From NCBI RefSeq assembly GCF_963662755.1, contig NZ_OY759725.1, forward strand, positions 2,059,781 to 2,123,780: a stretch of 64,000 nt of DNA. The letters are read 5' to 3'. The stretch's first letter is position 1, and every line of letters begins with the position of its first letter. Position numbers and translations under genes: made by a program. This DNA comes from an uncultured Sulfurimonas sp. Lineage in GTDB: Bacteria > Campylobacterota > Campylobacteria > Campylobacterales > Sulfurimonadaceae. Below, one piece after another: positions 1 to 9,863 of the stretch. A model generated the notes under the pieces. That model had not been told where the DNA came from. It saw only the letters and a list, made by a program, of their open reading frames with translations, and searched no databases.

Positions 1-134
1 CACCAGTTTGTACTTCTTCGGTAGTTGGATTTGGTCCTTTTGGATATCATTTAGCAATGGTTGGTATGTTGCAAATTATGAGTGAAATGAGAGCAGCTCA
101 AGAGATGCAAAAACAACAAGTAGCAGCTGAATAA
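1..134 (+). CDS. aroQ: Type II 3-dehydroquinate dehydratase, C-terminal end (partial)
   Basis: Only the last 43 codons are in the window; the frame runs from base 3 to the TAA at 132-134. The end of the protein reads VVGFGPFGYHLAMVGMLQIM and is followed by a charged Gln/Lys-rich tail. This matches the C-terminus of the small dodecameric type II dehydroquinase of Helicobacter as I remember it (a GFGPLGYNMAL segment). The enzyme dehydrates 3-dehydroquinate in the shikimate pathway. Finding it directly before folK and flhF agrees with the aroQ-folK-flhF order in Campylobacter. Catalytic residues lie outside the window, so the call rests on the tail and the context. Confidence 0.8.
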   Translation, partial: PVCTSSVVGFGPFGYHLAMVGMLQIMSEMRAAQEMQKQQVAAE

Positions 135-137
135 AAA

Positions 138-626
138 ATGTATCTAAAGCGTAAACTAAGTGAAAGTTTAACAACTTTTAAAAGTTTGCACTTTGGAAGA
201 AGTTTTAAATCTAAAAACTTACATCGTTACAAGGTTACTCTTGGAATAGGTGGAAATGTTGGAGATGTCAAACGAAGGTTTGAGCATCTGTTAATATTTT
301 TTAAAAAAGATAAAAAAGTTGAACTTTTACAAACATCGTTGATTTTGAAAAATCCTCCTTTTGGTTATGCGGACCAAGATGATTTTTTAAATTCAATCAT
401 TGTACTTCAAGTAAGCATGCAGCCCTTAGCTTTTCTTGAGTATTTACATAGAGTAGAGAAAAAATTTGCACGCAAAAGAAGTTTTGCAAATGCCCCAAGG
501 ACTTTAGATTTGGATATCATCTTTTTTGATAGTAGATTTATAAATACAAATAAACTTACCCTGCCACATAAAAGTTGGTTTGAAAGAGAGAGTGTGTTGA
601 TTCCATTGGCGGATATAAATAGATGA
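138..626 (+). CDS. folK: 2-amino-4-hydroxy-6-hydroxymethyldihydropteridine pyrophosphokinase
   Basis: This enzyme transfers pyrophosphate from ATP to hydroxymethyl-dihydropterin in folate synthesis and acts in the cytoplasm. The 162-residue protein has the HPPK start (LGIGGNVGD, about residues 35-43) and the family signature APRTLDLDIIFFD near residues 118-130, which carries the two magnesium-binding Asp residues. About 30 basic residues precede the HPPK core, an extension that E. coli FolK lacks. The ATG at 138 starts 3 bases after the aroQ stop. The gene overlaps flhF by 4 bases (ATGA at 623-626), so the two are probably translationally coupled. No strong Shine-Dalgarno sequence is visible, so a start inside the extension cannot be excluded. 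Confidence 0.9.
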   Translation: MYLKRKLSESLTTFKSLHFGRSFKSKNLHRYKVTLGIGGNVGDVKRRFEHLLIFFKKDKKVELLQTSLILKNPPFGYADQDDFLNSIIVLQVSMQPLAFLEYLHRVEKKFARKRSFANAPRTLDLDIIFFDSRFINTNKLTLPHKSWFERESVLIPLADINR

Positions 627-1894
627 AGATATTAACATTTACAGGTCGAACACCTTCAGAAGCCCTAAAAAAAGCAAAGCTTGAAATAGGCAATGATGGA
701 ATGCTTATAGAGACCCGTGAAATCAAAAAAAAAGCACTTGGAAGAGAAGCACTTTATGAAATTGTTATTGGCATAGATGATAATGACGTACCTTTATCGT
801 ACTCAAACAAACCAAAACCATTAGATAAGCAAAAACCATTAAGACAAGAGAGCGAAGATGTGTTTTATGATATATCAAGTGCAGCTGCGCAAATATCTGA
901 AATAGCAAATGTAACAGACCCTCTTTATGAATATGGAGTACCTAAAAAAGCAACAGCATCTTATGAACCAAAAGAGTTAAAAGAGATTAAAACAGAGATA
1001 AATAAACTAGGCGATAAAGTAAAACTGATACAAAATATGTTTTGGGATGAAAAATCACCTGATTTGCAAAATCAAATTCCATCAGAGTTTGCTGAAATAT
1101 ATAGACTAGCATCTCAAAGTGGAATGGATAGAGCACATCTAGATGCTATCATGCAAATGACTCTTGAACATATGCCTTTTAAAATGAGAGAAAATTCAGG
1201 AACTGTTAAACGATACTTTCAAACATTACTTAGAAAAATGATACCAATCAGAAGAGAAAGTGTTCCTGCTCCAGGGACTAAAAAAGTTATAATGCTTGTT
1301 GGACCAACTGGTGTTGGAAAAACAACTTCCATAGCTAAACTAGCTGCAAGATACTCATATCTTATGCAAAAAAGATATAAAGTAGGACTTGTGGTTTTAG
1401 ATACTTATCGTATTGGTGCAGTTGAGCAACTTATGCAATATGCAAGAATGATGAAGTTGGGAATAGAAACCGTTGTAGACCCTCCTGAGTTTTCAACTGC
1501 TCTAAATTCACTTAAATATTGTGATTATATTCTTATAGATACTATGGGTTCAAGTCCGTACGATAAAAATAAGATAGAAAAGATATATGAGTGTCTAGAA
1601 GCAAATGATACAGAATATCAAGTAGATGTTGTTCTAGTTATGCCAAGTTCTATCAAATATGAAGACTTAAAGCTAACTTATGAAAATTTTTCTACATTAA
1701 ATGTAGATACGGTTATGTTTACTAAACTTGATGAGACTAGAGGATTTGGAAATATTTTCTCACTCGCTTATGAGATGAAAAGCCCTATAAGTTACTTTTC
1801 TGTAGGTCAAGAAGTTCCAGAAGATTTAGTTTGTGCAAGTAGCGATTTTTTAGTGGATTGTTTGCTGAATGGGTTTAACAGGAGCAAAGCATGA
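623..1894 (+). CDS. flhF: Flagellar biosynthesis GTPase FlhF
   Basis: FlhF is an SRP-type GTPase that marks the cell pole where the flagellum is built. In Campylobacter it is also needed for flagellar gene expression. The 423-residue protein has an N-terminal basic B region, a variable middle part, the N domain (about 150-215) and the G domain. In the G domain G1 is GPTGVGKT at residues 227-234, followed by the VLDTYRIGAVEQL segment and TKLDETRGFG near the C-terminus. One oddity: the usual DTxG of SRP GTPases reads DTMGSS. The start overlaps folK by 4 bases and the end overlaps flhG by 4 bases. Confidence 0.95.
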   Translation: MKILTFTGRTPSEALKKAKLEIGNDGMLIETREIKKKALGREALYEIVIGIDDNDVPLSYSNKPKPLDKQKPLRQESEDVFYDISSAAAQISEIANVTDPLYEYGVPKKATASYEPKELKEIKTEINKLGDKVKLIQNMFWDEKSPDLQNQIPSEFAEIYRLASQSGMDRAHLDAIMQMTLEHMPFKMRENSGTVKRYFQTLLRKMIPIRRESVPAPGTKKVIMLVGPTGVGKTTSIAKLAARYSYLMQKRYKVGLVVLDTYRIGAVEQLMQYARMMKLGIETVVDPPEFSTALNSLKYCDYILIDTMGSSPYDKNKIEKIYECLEANDTEYQVDVVLVMPSSIKYEDLKLTYENFSTLNVDTVMFTKLDETRGFGNIFSLAYEMKSPISYFSVGQEVPEDLVCASSDFLVDCLLNGFNRSKA

Positions 1895-2766
1895 TAGGGC
1901 ATCAGGCTGAAAAACTAGAAGAACTTGTAGCATCTAAAGCAAATAAAAAGTCAAAAAAAACAAGGTTTGTGGCCATAACGAGTGGAAAAGGTGGTGTTGG
2001 TAAAAGTACTATTAGCTCAAATCTCGCTTATGTGCTTGCACAAGGCGGTTTGAATGTTGGTATATTTGATGCAGATATTGGTCTTGCGAATTTAGATGTG
2101 ATGTTCAATGTAAAAATCAAAAAAAATATTTTACATGTTTTAAAAGGTGAGGCTAGTGTAAGTGATATTCTTATACCAATTACCAGAAATCTTATCTTGA
2201 TTCCTGGTGAGAGTGGTGATGAAATATTAAAGTACTCAGATGCAGCGCTATTTAAAAGATTTATGGAAGAAGCGCAAGTTTTAGATAAACTAGATGTTAT
2301 GATTATAGATACGGGTGCTGGGATTGGTGATCATATTCAAATGTTTTTAAATGCAGCGGATGATGTTATTGTTGTAACCGTACCAGATCCTGCAGCTATT
2401 ACAGATGCTTATGCAACTATAAAAACTGTCGCAATTTTAAGAAATGATATTGGCATGATAATGAATCAAGTTAAAAATGAAAAAGAAGCTCAAGGAGTTT
2501 TTGATAAAATTCATAAAGTCGCATTGGCAAATATAGGTGATAAGCTTGATTTACAATATATTGGAAAAATAAATAGTGATGTTAAGGTAAGTGCTTCAGT
2601 AAAGCGAAGAGCACTTTTTAGTGTATCTCATCCAAATTCTCAACCACACAACGATATAAAGGCAATAGCGAATAAAATAGCAAGTAGATTGGAACGAAAT
2701 ATGCTAGTTAGTGCAAATGAAAGTGGACTAACAGGCTTATTTAAACGCTTAATGGAACATTTTTAA
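1891..2766 (+). CDS. flhG: MinD-like ATPase FlhG (FleN/YlxH), flagellar number regulator
   Basis: This ParA/MinD-superfamily ATPase partners FlhF and limits flagellar number; in Campylobacter it also affects division placement. The deviant Walker A GKGGVGKST is at residues 32-40, followed by the switch regions FDADIGLANLD and IIDTGAGIG. The N-terminus (HQAEKLEEL, residues 4-12) resembles the DQAxxLR helix by which FlhG stimulates FlhF GTPase activity. The C-terminal basic/hydrophobic stretch (GLFKRLMEHF) fits a membrane-targeting helix. Length is 291 residues, as expected. The start overlaps flhF by 4 bases (ATGA 1891-1894). Confidence 0.93.
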   Translation: MIGHQAEKLEELVASKANKKSKKTRFVAITSGKGGVGKSTISSNLAYVLAQGGLNVGIFDADIGLANLDVMFNVKIKKNILHVLKGEASVSDILIPITRNLILIPGESGDEILKYSDAALFKRFMEEAQVLDKLDVMIIDTGAGIGDHIQMFLNAADDVIVVTVPDPAAITDAYATIKTVAILRNDIGMIMNQVKNEKEAQGVFDKIHKVALANIGDKLDLQYIGKINSDVKVSASVKRRALFSVSHPNSQPHNDIKAIANKIASRLERNMLVSANESGLTGLFKRLMEHF

Positions 2767-2786
2767 GTTTAGTTTGGGGTACATGG

Positions 2787-3122
2787 ATGTTAGGTGAAAA
2801 TTTTGTATATTTTTTTACAGTTCAAGGATTTTTTGTAGGAATAATCTTTGGTATACTAAAGTCTTTTGATGCAGAAGGCTTACTTACATATACTTTTTTT
2901 ATAACTATATTTTTCTACCTCTTTTCTCATATTATTATTGCCTTATATTTTAAAACACTTACTGCAAAATCTTACTTTTTCCCCAAAGAAGCACATGAAA
3001 AAGAGCTTGATTTTTTTGTAAAAGAGATTAATAAAAGAGAAAAGCTCATTGACTCTGTTTATAAAATTACTGATGTAGCAATCAAGATGAATTCTCAAGA
3101 GATGCCAGGACAAGCAAAATGA
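2787..3122 (+). CDS. Small membrane protein between flhG and fliA (function unknown)
   Basis: This is a 111-residue protein with two predicted membrane segments (about residues 7-24 and 33-55) and a charged C-terminal half that should lie in the cytoplasm. I do not recognise a domain. A small protein occupies this slot in the Campylobacter operon (Cj0062c by my memory of the order), so it is probably a real lineage-specific gene. The ATG at 2787 follows a G-rich stretch (GGGG around 2776-2779) that could serve as the ribosome site. Its stop overlaps the fliA start by 4 bases, which supports co-translation with the sigma factor. Confidence 0.7.
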   Translation: MLGENFVYFFTVQGFFVGIIFGILKSFDAEGLLTYTFFITIFFYLFSHIIIALYFKTLTAKSYFFPKEAHEKELDFFVKEINKREKLIDSVYKITDVAIKMNSQEMPGQAK

Positions 3123-3802
3123 TATCCGCGTATAAGCAAGATATTAAACACAAAGAAGATGAGTTAGCGATTCAATATCTTCCTGCTGTAAAAGCCATGG
3201 CGTTTAGATTAAAAGAGAGATTACCTAGTTCTATTGACTATATGGATCTCTCAGCTATTGGAACGGAAGAGTTAATTAAACTTGCAAGAAGATATGATGA
3301 AAGTTTAAATGATTCTTTTTGGGGCTATGCAAAAAAAAGAGTTTATGGGGCTATGCTTGATTATTTAAGAAGCTTGGATGTCCTTTCTCGTGCTAGTAGA
3401 AAACTCGTAAAAGCAATAGACTTTGCAGTTGAAGAGCATAGACTCACTAATGAAGATGAGCCTACAGATGCAGAGTTAGCAAAAATGCTAGATGAAAGTG
3501 AAGATAAAATTCATGAAGCAAGAATAGCATCTACAATATATACTGTGATGCCACTTCATGATCAACTTCAAGTTGGTGATGAGGGTGCAGCACTTGCTAT
3601 GATAGAAAAAGAAGAACTTATAGAAGTGATAAAAAAGGTTTTATCAGGATATAATGAAAGGGAACAGTTGATTATTCAATTTTATTATTTTGAAGAGTTG
3701 ACACTTAAAGAGATAAGTGAAATATTAGATATTACAGAATCAAGAATATCGCAAATTCATAAATCTGTTATCCATAAAATTAAAGAAAGTGTAGGAGCAT
3801 AA
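3119..3802 (+). CDS. fliA: RNA polymerase sigma-28 factor FliA
   Basis: FliA directs transcription of late flagellar genes and is held inactive by FlgM until the hook is complete. The 227-residue protein has sigma region 2 (about residues 17-90, including DYMDLSAIGTEELIKLARRY), region 3 (about 95-145) and region 4. In region 4 the helix-turn-helix LTLKEISEILDITESRISQI lies near the C-terminus. The length is typical for FliA and shorter than primary sigma factors. The start overlaps the upstream small membrane protein by 4 bases, and fliM follows after one base. Confidence 0.95.
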   Translation: MISAYKQDIKHKEDELAIQYLPAVKAMAFRLKERLPSSIDYMDLSAIGTEELIKLARRYDESLNDSFWGYAKKRVYGAMLDYLRSLDVLSRASRKLVKAIDFAVEEHRLTNEDEPTDAELAKMLDESEDKIHEARIASTIYTVMPLHDQLQVGDEGAALAMIEKEELIEVIKKVLSGYNEREQLIIQFYYFEELTLKEISEILDITESRISQIHKSVIHKIKESVGA

Positions 3803-3803
3803 T

Positions 3804-4904
3804 ATGGCAGATATACTTTCACAAGAAGAGATTGACGCGCTACTAGACGTTGTTGAAGACGAGGGTGATGATGTCTTAGAGGGTTCTGATGATAACTTAC
3901 TTCCTCAAAGACAAGTAACACTTTATGATTTTAAAAGACCAAATAGGGTTTCAAAAGAGCAACTGCGTGCATTTCGTGGTGTTCACGACAAAATGGCTCG
4001 TTCATTAGCATCTCAAATATCTTCTATTATGCGTTCTATTGTTGAGATTCAACTTCATTCTGTAGATCAGATGACTTATGGTGAGTTTCTTATGTCACTT
4101 CCAAATCCAACAAGTTTTAATGTTTTTTCAGTAAAACCTCTTGAGGGAAGTGGTGTTATAGAGATAAATCCTTCTATTGCTTTTCCTATGCTTGATCGTC
4201 TTTTAGGTGGAAAAGGTGAGCCATTTGATGCAAGTAGAGAGTTTTCAGACATAGAGTTAAGCCTTTTTGAGACAATTTTACGTGTTATGATGAGCACGCT
4301 AAAAGAGGCTTGGGGTCCTGTTATGGAAGTTTACCCAACTATTGAGTCAAAAGAATCAAGTCCTAATGTTGTCCAGATTGTTGCTCAAAATGAAATTGTT
4401 GTAATGGTTGTTATGGAGATAATTATTGGGCATAGTTCTGGTATGATGAATATCTGTTACCCTGTTATTTCACTAGAACCAATTCTTCCAAAATTAGCAA
4501 GTAGAGATTTAATGCTAAATGAAACAAGCTCTAAAAAAAGTAGAAATACAGAACTTCAAGTTTTACTTGGTGGTGCAAAAGTAAATGTAGAAGCAAATCT
4601 TGGAGATGCAGAGCTTACTATGGGTGATGTGCTAGACTTGCAAATAGGTGATGTTGTTAGACTCTCAAGTGCAGCTGATGATATTGTTACAGTTAGTATA
4701 GATGGTAAAGAGAGATTTCGTGGAGAAATCGGTCTTAGAAGATTTAGAAAATCCATACAAATTGTAGAAATAATAGATACAGAAAAAGATGCAGTTAAGC
4801 GTGCACTAGAAAACTTTGAAAACCTAAGACACGAAAAAATTTCAGGTGTTAAAGATATAGTTAATGATGAAGATAAAAGTGAAAATAAATATGATAGGGA
4901 GTAA
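3804..4904 (+). CDS. fliM: Flagellar motor switch protein FliM
   Basis: FliM forms the middle of the C-ring, binds phospho-CheY and controls rotation direction. The N-terminus MADILSQEEIDALLDVV is the conserved CheY-P binding peptide. It is followed by the CheC-like middle domain (about residues 45-240) and the C-terminal SpoA/FliN-like domain (about 248-325: LLGGAKVNVEANLGD to IDGKERFRGEIG). The protein is 366 residues; a charged tail after residue 330 makes it slightly longer than E. coli FliM. The gene starts one base after fliA, with GGAG in the fliA end as ribosome site, and is followed by fliY. Confidence 0.96.
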   Translation: MADILSQEEIDALLDVVEDEGDDVLEGSDDNLLPQRQVTLYDFKRPNRVSKEQLRAFRGVHDKMARSLASQISSIMRSIVEIQLHSVDQMTYGEFLMSLPNPTSFNVFSVKPLEGSGVIEINPSIAFPMLDRLLGGKGEPFDASREFSDIELSLFETILRVMMSTLKEAWGPVMEVYPTIESKESSPNVVQIVAQNEIVVMVVMEIIIGHSSGMMNICYPVISLEPILPKLASRDLMLNETSSKKSRNTELQVLLGGAKVNVEANLGDAELTMGDVLDLQIGDVVRLSSAADDIVTVSIDGKERFRGEIGLRRFRKSIQIVEIIDTEKDAVKRALENFENLRHEKISGVKDIVNDEDKSENKYDRE

Positions 4905-4908
4905 ATAG

Positions 4909-5778
4909 ATGAGTGATTTTATGAAACTATTTGAAGATGAGACAGTTGGTACTATTGAAGCACTCGTTGGGCAAGCTCCGGTATTAGAACTACAAGAGAA
5001 ACAAAATTTAAGTATTATTTCAAACATTATTCCTCCAATAGTTCTTGCTAAACTCAGTGTAAGTGGTAGTGTAGATGCAAAGGCTATGGTGGCGCTAACT
5101 CCAAATCTTGCAGCTTCATTATCGGATATGATGATGGGTGAAGATGCTAGTGATAGAGATGATGTAAGTGATGATGATTTAGATGCTTCAAAAGAGATTA
5201 TTTCAAATATTTTTGGTGCTATAGGAAACTCCTTATCTGCACAAAAAGAAATTCCTATATTGTCCTTTAAAATAGATGATATAGAATTTATTGGTGATAA
5301 TGCAGAAGTTAGTCTTGAAGAATTTAGTAAAATGTATGTATATAAATTTAAAATAGGTGAACTTAGTTCTCTATTTATGTTTATATTGGATGAAAAGTTG
5401 CGTAATTCATTAGAAGGAACACTAGAAGAAGAATCAAATGAGACAAATTTATCTATGGATATCTCTCCAAATAACTCTAATTTCGCTCCTAATGTTAAAT
5501 TGAGTGGTGAAGAGATGAATAATATTTCTCTTATTATGGATGTTAAACTTCCTGTTCGAGTAAGAATAGGTAAAAAGAAAATGCTCTTAAAAGATGTTTT
5601 AAATATGGATATTGGTTCTGTAATAGAACTAAATCAATTAGCCAATGATCCATTAGATATATTAGTAGATAATCATGTTATTGCTCAAGGTGAAGTTGTT
5701 ATAGTTGATGGAAATTTCGGCGTTCAAATAACTTCTATAGGTTCAAAAAGAGAAAGATTAACTCAACTTAAGGTATAA
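4909..5778 (+). CDS. fliY: Flagellar motor switch protein FliY (FliN-type)
   Basis: FliY is a C-ring switch component found in Campylobacterota and Bacillus. It joins a CheC-like domain to a FliN-like SpoA domain and can have CheY-P phosphatase activity. Here the N-terminal part (about residues 1-190) has the CheC-like organisation with an acidic linker, and the C-terminal 75 residues form the SpoA domain (LPVRVRIGKKKMLLKDVLNM to GEVVIVDGNFGVQI). The 289-residue length fits epsilonproteobacterial FliY. I cannot tell from sequence alone whether the phosphatase residues are intact. The gene begins 4 bases after fliM and ends one base before the LOG gene. Confidence 0.9.
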   Translation: MSDFMKLFEDETVGTIEALVGQAPVLELQEKQNLSIISNIIPPIVLAKLSVSGSVDAKAMVALTPNLAASLSDMMMGEDASDRDDVSDDDLDASKEIISNIFGAIGNSLSAQKEIPILSFKIDDIEFIGDNAEVSLEEFSKMYVYKFKIGELSSLFMFILDEKLRNSLEGTLEEESNETNLSMDISPNNSNFAPNVKLSGEEMNNISLIMDVKLPVRVRIGKKKMLLKDVLNMDIGSVIELNQLANDPLDILVDNHVIAQGEVVIVDGNFGVQITSIGSKRERLTQLKV

Positions 5779-5779
5779 A

Positions 5780-6556
5780 ATGCAATCAAAAAAAAATGAG
5801 TTGACAAGAAAGTATATAAAAGATATAAAATCATCAGATGCTTGGAGTGCCTTTAGAATATTGGCAGATTTTGTAAAAGGTTACGATGAATTAGGTGAGT
5901 TAGGACCAACTGTAACTATTTTTGGTAGTGCAAGAACATCAAAAAATGATACAAACTATAAAAAAGCGCAAAAACTAGCTTCCATGTTGGGTTCTAGAGG
6001 GTTCAATATAATGACTGGTGGTGGTCCTGGAATAATGGAAGGTGCTAATAAAGGTGCTCATAAACATCCAGATATAGAGTCTATAGGTTTAAATATTGAT
6101 CTTGAGTTTGAACAAATACCAAATCCATACACAACAAAAGATTTAAGTTTTGATTACTTTTTTTCAAGAAAAGTAATGTTAGTAAAATATTCAATGGCTT
6201 ATGTAATTTTTCCTGGCGGATATGGAACTCTCGATGAATTATTTGAAGCTTTAACTCTTATTCAAACAAAAAAAATTACAGGTGTAAAAATTTTTGTAGT
6301 AGGAGTGGATTATTATAAACCTCTTATGCAATTTATAGAAAGCAAGTTGATTACTAATGGAATGATTGATAAGGCTGACTTTGAAATTATAAGATTAACG
6401 GATGATTTAAAGTTAATAGTTCAAGAAATAGAACAATCACTTTTAGAACAGATAGCAATGTTAAAAGAAGCTGGACTTGGAAATTCTAAATACTGTAAAT
6501 CACTTAAAGAATTTTCTTCAGATAAAAACATTAAACATAAAAAGGCAAAAATATAA
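5780..6556 (+). CDS. LOG-family (TIGR00730-type) nucleotide-processing protein
   Basis: The protein has a Rossmann-like fold with the two family hallmarks: GGGPGIMEGANKGA (about residues 75-88) and PGGYGTLDELFE (residues 145-156). LOG proteins cleave ribose 5-phosphate from nucleoside monophosphates (cytokinin activation in plants, nucleotide turnover in bacteria). The true substrate here is unknown. Length is 258 residues, with a polar C-terminal tail rich in Lys. It sits at the end of the flagellar operon with one base after fliY and two bases before mnmA, but nothing in it points to motility; the position is probably just co-transcription. Confidence 0.85.
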   Translation: MQSKKNELTRKYIKDIKSSDAWSAFRILADFVKGYDELGELGPTVTIFGSARTSKNDTNYKKAQKLASMLGSRGFNIMTGGGPGIMEGANKGAHKHPDIESIGLNIDLEFEQIPNPYTTKDLSFDYFFSRKVMLVKYSMAYVIFPGGYGTLDELFEALTLIQTKKITGVKIFVVGVDYYKPLMQFIESKLITNGMIDKADFEIIRLTDDLKLIVQEIEQSLLEQIAMLKEAGLGNSKYCKSLKEFSSDKNIKHKKAKI

Positions 6557-6558
6557 CA

Positions 6559-7584
6559 ATGAATAAAAAAGTTTTAGTTGGTATGAGTGGAGGAATAGAT
6601 TCAACTGTTTCAGCTTTGCTTTTAAAAAAAGACGGTTATGATGTGGAAGGTTTGTATATGAAACTTCATTCAAAACCGGGTTATCACGAAATACATTTGG
6701 CTAGAGCGCAAAAAGCAGCAGATTTTGTTGGTATGAAACTTCATGTTTTAGATTTGCAAAATATTTTTAACGAAAAAGTTTTTCAACCATTTATAGATAC
6801 TTATGCAGAGGGTAAAACCCCAAATCCCTGTGCTTTATGTAATAGAAATCTTAAATTTGGTGAAATGGTGAAATTTGCTGACTCTATAGATGCAGACTAT
6901 GTAGCAACGGGACATTATATAAAAACAGATGGAAAATACTTTTATCAAGCACAAGATGATACAAAAGATCAAAGTTACTTTTTATTTTATGTTCAAAAAA
7001 ATATATTGCCAAAATTAATATTTCCATTAGGTAATAGACATAAAAGTGATATAAAAGAGTTTGCTGCATCTATAAAAGGTCTAGAATCTTTTGCATCTCA
7101 AGGAGAATCTAGTGAAATTTGTTTTGTTGAAACTACGTATACCGATTTATTAAAAGAATACGTTAATGTAGATAATATTGGTAAAGTTTTAGATAAAGAT
7201 GGAAATGTAGTGGGCGAACATAAGGGTTATATGCACTATACAATAGGAAAACGTAAAGGCTTTACAGTTAAAGGTGCTCATGAACCACACTATGTTCTAG
7301 ATATAAACGCTACAAAAAATGAAATTATCGTAGGTAAGAAAGAAGAACTTGCATGCAATAGTTTAACAATAGAAAATCTAAATATGTTTAATGATTTAGA
7401 AGAGTTTAATACTACAGTGAAACTAAGATATAGAACAAAAGCAGTACCATGTTATGTAAAAATAGAAAACGACAGAGCTTTTATAACATTAAAAGAGAGT
7501 GTTTATGGTGTTGCAGTCGGTCAAGCTGCTGTGTTTTATGAAGAAGATAAACTTATTGGAGGTGGTTGGATTAGTGCTGTTTAA
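6559..7584 (+). CDS. mnmA: tRNA-specific 2-thiouridylase MnmA
   Basis: MnmA adds sulfur to U34 of the Lys, Glu and Gln tRNAs. The PP-loop GMSGGIDST is at residues 8-16. The first active-site region reads NPCALCNRNLKFG (Cys91, Cys94) and the second catalytic Cys is Cys188 in SSEICFVE. Aligning by eye to E. coli MnmA, Cys94 corresponds to Cys102 and Cys188 to Cys199, while the position of Asp99 is a Cys. The protein is 341 residues, slightly short for the family. The C-terminal beta-barrel region (about 205-341) is present. It is the last gene of the operon, and the rRNA promoter region follows. Confidence 0.95.
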   Translation: MNKKVLVGMSGGIDSTVSALLLKKDGYDVEGLYMKLHSKPGYHEIHLARAQKAADFVGMKLHVLDLQNIFNEKVFQPFIDTYAEGKTPNPCALCNRNLKFGEMVKFADSIDADYVATGHYIKTDGKYFYQAQDDTKDQSYFLFYVQKNILPKLIFPLGNRHKSDIKEFAASIKGLESFASQGESSEICFVETTYTDLLKEYVNVDNIGKVLDKDGNVVGEHKGYMHYTIGKRKGFTVKGAHEPHYVLDINATKNEIIVGKKEELACNSLTIENLNMFNDLEEFNTTVKLRYRTKAVPCYVKIENDRAFITLKESVYGVAVGQAAVFYEEDKLIGGGWISAV

Positions 7585-7670
7585 TGCACAATCTAATTAC
7601 AACAAAATACAAATTCAAAATATTTAAAAATCTTTTTTCAGGTTTAAGAATCTATTAAGCAATATCCCCC

Positions 7671-7676
7671 TATAAT
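7671..7676 (+). promoter_or_regulatory. Probable -10 element of the rRNA operon promoter
   Basis: A perfect TATAAT lies at 7671-7676, about 435 bases before the 16S gene and 87 bases after mnmA. No good TTGACA is present 16-18 bases upstream; the region is A/T-rich, as is usual for sigma-70 promoters of this group, which often lack a clear -35. A run of C (CCCCC at 7666-7670) lies immediately before it. The assignment is by position and consensus only. Confidence 0.5.
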
Positions 7677-7751
7677 TCCCATCCACAAACAAAGAGACCT
7701 TAACAAAAAGGCCTAGAGAGACTTCGAGTTGAAGCTTTTGAGATTGTTTGA

Positions 7752-7793
7752 GATCATTGAAAACTAAGCAAGTAAATAGACTTAATAACTAAC
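7752..7793 (+). repeat. Left arm of the 16S precursor processing stem
   Basis: Bases 7752-7772 are complementary to 9701-9721 over 21 positions with one G-U wobble, and bases 7783-7793 are complementary to 9682-9692 over 11 positions. Paired, they loop out the whole 16S RNA, as expected for the RNase III processing stem of pre-16S rRNA. The pairing was read directly from the sequence; cleavage by RNase III is inferred from the known pathway. Confidence 0.85.
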
Positions 7794-7989
7794 GAAATAA
7801 GTTAGTAATTAGCTCATTAATAAGTTTACTTAGAAATAACTAATTAACAACAACCGTCTATTCTATTTGAATCCAATTTATTGGATCCCAATAGTAATAG
7901 ATACATACAAGTCTCTATCTAGTAATAGATAGAGCAACAAAGCCAATGATTTTTAAATCTTGGGCAAAGATCAGTAATGCACAGAAATG

Positions 7990-8000
7990 TGTTCTTTACA
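7990..8000 (+). promoter_or_regulatory. Candidate boxA antitermination element
   Basis: The sequence TGTTCTTTACA resembles the boxA consensus (TGCTCTTTAACA-like) bound by NusB-S10 in rRNA leaders. It lies about 110 bases before 16S, between the leader hairpins. I see no clear boxB or boxC beside it. The call rests on consensus and position. Confidence 0.4.
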
Positions 8001-8111
8001 TGATGAATGTTTTTTAATATTCTAAAGATTAAAACTCAAACTATTTATAGTTTGTAGCTTTAGTGCAAGGAATTGAAACGGAATTACTTCCGTTTCAAGG
8101 AAACAGATAAT

Positions 8112-9624
<1,513 letters not shown>

Positions 9625-9681
9625 TAGAGTAAAGAGTAAACATTCGTTTGTTTATCTTACAAAGAAAATCTCACGAGAGAT

Positions 9682-9721
9682 GTTAGTTATTAGTTTATTG
9701 CTTGCTTAGTTTTCAGTGATC
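9682..9721 (+). repeat. Right arm of the 16S precursor processing stem
   Basis: Bases 9701-9721 and 9682-9692 pair with 7752-7772 and 7783-7793 in the leader. The two helices are separated by an internal loop (9693-9700 opposite 7773-7782). This closes the pre-16S RNA and lies between 16S and tRNA-Ile, as expected for an RNase III site. Confidence 0.85.
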
Positions 9722-9782
9722 AGAGTATCACGTGATATGCCATTGGTTAGCATATCTGTTCATTTGAATTATAAGTACATTC

Positions 9783-9859
9783 GGGCCTATAGCTCAGCTG
9801 GTTAGAGTGCACCCCTGATAAGGGTGAGGTCCCAGGTTCAAGTCCTGGTAGGCCCACCA
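9783..9859 (+). tRNA. tRNA-Ile (anticodon GAT)
   Basis: This is a 77-base cloverleaf including an encoded CCA end. The acceptor arm GGGCCTA pairs with TAGGCCC, the D arm holds AGCTCAGCTGGTTAGAG, and the anticodon loop CTGATAA carries GAT. The T arm has the GGTTCAAGTCC motif. It decodes AUC/AUU isoleucine codons. It lies in the 16S-23S spacer; the tRNA-Ala that often accompanies it there is not present in this operon. Confidence 0.97.
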
Positions 9860-9863
9860 TTTT

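Larger units (their letters stand above)
7677..8111 (+). other. rRNA leader with several hairpins (no gene)
   Basis: This 435-base stretch has no credible coding sequence. It holds the left arm of the 16S processing stem (7752-7772 and 7783-7793) and several perfect small hairpins. These are arms 7871-7877/7880-7886, arms 7913-7920/7927-7934, arms 8037-8043/8048-8054, and an 11-bp stem at 8073-8083/8088-8098 with a TTAC loop. The layout fits an rRNA leader that controls processing and antitermination. Confidence 0.7.
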
